Shown here: positions 42,322-43,621 of the stretch, piece after piece | Numbering within the stretch: the first letter of the stretch is position 1 | Layout: each line of letters opens with the position of its first letter | Assembly: GCA_017934545.1 (NCBI GenBank) | Contig: JAGBJI010000011.1 | Span: forward strand, 1 to 43,621 | DNA from: Bacteroidales bacterium | Lineage (GTDB): Bacteria > Bacteroidota > Bacteroidia > Bacteroidales > P3 | Length of the DNA: 43,621 nucleotides | Direction: 5' to 3' | Program-made: the position numbers and the translations under genes | The notes under the pieces: model-generated | Databases searched by the model: none | What the model was told of the DNA's origin: nothing | The model's input: only the letters and a program-made list of their open reading frames with translations

Positions 42322-43155
42322 ATGACAAGACAGGAATTAATCAAGTTAATAAAAACCAAACAAAGTTTTCTTTGCGTAGGTTTGGACAGCGATATTAGCA
42401 AACTGCCGAAGTGCGTGCTGGACAGCGAAGATGCGGTCTTTGAGTTTAACAAACGTATCATTGACGCCACTTTGCCCTATACCGTAGCCTACAAACCCAA
42501 TCTGGCGTTCTACGAAAGTTACGGCATCAAGGGGTTAATATCGTTAAAAAAGACCATGGACTATCTGCATGCCAAGGCTAAAGGTCAGTGCTTTGTCATT
42601 GCCGACGCCAAACGGGGCGACATAGGCAACACAAGCAAACAATACGCCAAAGCGTTCTTCACTCCCGAGGGCGATTTTGACTTTGACGCTTTGACCGTTG
42701 CCCCTTATATGGGGCAAGACTCCGTTTCGCCGTTTTTGGAATATGCAGGCAAATGGGTCATCGTGCTGGCTTTGACAAGCAACAAAGGCTCGGACGATTT
42801 CCAATTGTTTGAAAACGCGGACAAAACAAAACTTTACCAACATGTGCTTGGCGTTGCCCAACGCTGGGGCAGCAAAGACAATACTATGTTCGTGTGCGGA
42901 GCCACCAAGGCCGACATGTTTACGGACATCCGACGCATTGTCCCCGAGCATTTCTTGCTTGTTCCCGGTGTAGGGGCTCAAGGGGGCGACTTGGAACAGG
43001 TGTGCCGCTACGGAATGAACAAAGACTGCGGATTGTTGGTCAACTCCTCACGGGGCATCATCTTTGCCGACAACGGCAGTGAGTTTGATACGGCGGCAAA
43101 AGAGAAAGCCATGCAGATGCAATCGGAGATGGCTTCGTATTTAAAGAGGCTTTAA
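42322..43155 (+). CDS. pyrF: Orotidine-5'-phosphate decarboxylase, type 2
   Basis: PyrF converts OMP to UMP, the last step of de novo pyrimidine synthesis. The 277-residue protein is of the longer type 2 form: LCVGLDSDISKLPK near the start, VAYKPNLAFYESYG, the catalytic VIADAKRGDIGNTSKQYAK (about 89-107; Lys and Asp tetrad), LTVAPYMGQDSV and LLVPGVGAQGGDL with LLVNSSRGIIFA. All are intact. It shares the lipB operon and ends before a strong terminator. Confidence 0.95.
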   Translation: MTRQELIKLIKTKQSFLCVGLDSDISKLPKCVLDSEDAVFEFNKRIIDATLPYTVAYKPNLAFYESYGIKGLISLKKTMDYLHAKAKGQCFVIADAKRGDIGNTSKQYAKAFFTPEGDFDFDALTVAPYMGQDSVSPFLEYAGKWVIVLALTSNKGSDDFQLFENADKTKLYQHVLGVAQRWGSKDNTMFVCGATKADMFTDIRRIVPEHFLLVPGVGAQGGDLEQVCRYGMNKDCGLLVNSSRGIIFADNGSEFDTAAKEKAMQMQSEMASYLKRL

Positions 43156-43192
43156 TTTTTTTTATTGTTTTTCTTTTTTTTCAAAAACCAAA

Positions 43193-43223
43193 AAGAGCGG
43201 GACGCCGTCGGCGTCCCGCTCTT
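43193..43223. terminator. Bidirectional terminator, pyrF / cargo protein
   Basis: Bases 43193-43206 pair perfectly with 43210-43223 (14 bp, G+C-rich, 3-base loop). It is 38 bases past pyrF and 23 past the stop of the convergent partial gene. A T-rich stretch precedes it on the plus strand. Confidence 0.85.
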
Positions 43224-43245
43224 CACATTTAGAACTTCAGACTTT

Positions 43246-43621
43246 TTATTGTTTAATCAATTTCTCCGTTCTTATCATTCCTTCACTTACTATTCTGATA
43301 TAGTACGTGCCTTTTGACAAGCTTTCGGTTTCTATTGTCATCGTCTTTTGTCCCGTAGGTAAGGTGTTGCGTCTGATTATTCTTCCGCTTACATCGCTCA
43401 AGATAATCTCTGCTTCACTGGTCAATCCCTCTATGCTCAACACTGCCTGTGTCGTCGCAGGGTTAGGATACATGCTTACATGCAATGCTCCCGTTGCGTC
43501 AGTCAAGCCGTTCTCGTCAACAATCAATTCCAACGTTACCACACTGTCGCAGCCTGCTTCACTCTCAAGCGTTACCGTGTACGTTCCGCTCTGTGTGTAT
43601 GTCTGGCCGTTGAAGGTGTAG
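43246..43621 (-). CDS. C-terminal part of a T9SS-secreted protein
   Basis: The gene is cut by the right edge; 124 codons are seen and the frame is open to the end. The visible N-terminal part (YTFNGQTYTQSGTYTVTLES, then EAGCDSVVTLELIV) is an adhesin/Ig-like repeat common in large Bacteroidota surface proteins. The last 75 residues are a type A T9SS sorting domain (MYPNPATTQAVLSIEG, LSDVSGRIIRR, LSKGTYYIRIVSEG, TEKLIKQ). It should be exported by the T9SS and anchored or released at the surface. The upstream part and function are unknown. Confidence 0.88.
   Translation of the reverse strand, partial: YTFNGQTYTQSGTYTVTLESEAGCDSVVTLELIVDENGLTDATGALHVSMYPNPATTQAVLSIEGLTSEAEIILSDVSGRIIRRNTLPTGQKTMTIETESLSKGTYYIRIVSEGMIRTEKLIKQ

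Overview
The window is an A+T-rich bacterial chromosome segment from the phylum Bacteroidota. It carries the type IX secretion (T9SS)/gliding core set porP/sprF-gldK-gldL-gldM-gldN, a gingipain-like C25 protease and a second protein ending in a T9SS C-terminal sorting domain, a GldA-like ATPase, DUF4271 and DUF5686-type proteins, and repeated matches to the Bacteroidota promoter TTTG-N19-22-TAnnTTTG. Rubredoxin, an 8-Fe ferredoxin and a gingipain-like protease suggest an anaerobic member of the class Bacteroidia; this placement is inference.

Layout. 1-460: decayed IS transposase and two hairpins. 459-6537 (minus): T9SS core operon. 6706-10953 (minus): envelope operon lptB - polysaccharide deacetylase - hldD - kdsC - rlpA (LPS transport, inner-core sugars, cell wall). 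11004-14296: a methyltransferase-like relic, rubredoxin, and the glycolytic genes pfkA and gapA. 14383-19789: an SGNH-like protein and a GldA-like ATPase (minus), then (plus) a catalytically degenerate RluA homologue, a coiled-coil protein, gmk and a SpoIIE-type phosphatase. 20027-27537 (minus): LD-carboxypeptidase, yidD, rnpA, hemD-like, DUF4271, the C25 protease and tatD. 27568-29046 (minus): rpsT, tRNA-Glu, a hypothetical gene and ferredoxin. 29414-31761 (plus): HU-like protein, MORN lipoprotein, secreted hypothetical, pcm. 31758-38820 (minus): guaB, two parvulin PPIases, a MoxR ATPase and an OmpA-like protein. 38899-41360 (minus): polysaccharide flippase and a DUF5686-type barrel. 41628-43155 (plus): lipB and pyrF. 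43246-end (minus): C-terminus of a T9SS cargo protein.

The most unusual signal is not a gene. At four intergenic sites (about 12964-13083, 19837-19935, 29254-29336, 41440-41522) there are arrays of four to six short imperfect palindromes whose centres fall on a 22-bp lattice. The palindrome sequence differs between sites but is uniform or mirror-symmetric within a site. Two arrays 12 kb apart are inverted copies with conserved units and diverged 5-bp spacers. A fifth array lies inside the C25 protease gene, where the period is 21 bp, so it stays in frame and encodes a heptapeptide repeat. I do not recognise this as a described element class.

Several genes look like relics of enzymes: the RluA homologue lacks its catalytic Asp, the SGNH protein lacks its Ser, the methyltransferase-like protein lacks its SAM-binding middle, and the GldA-like ATPase lacks a C-terminal subdomain.
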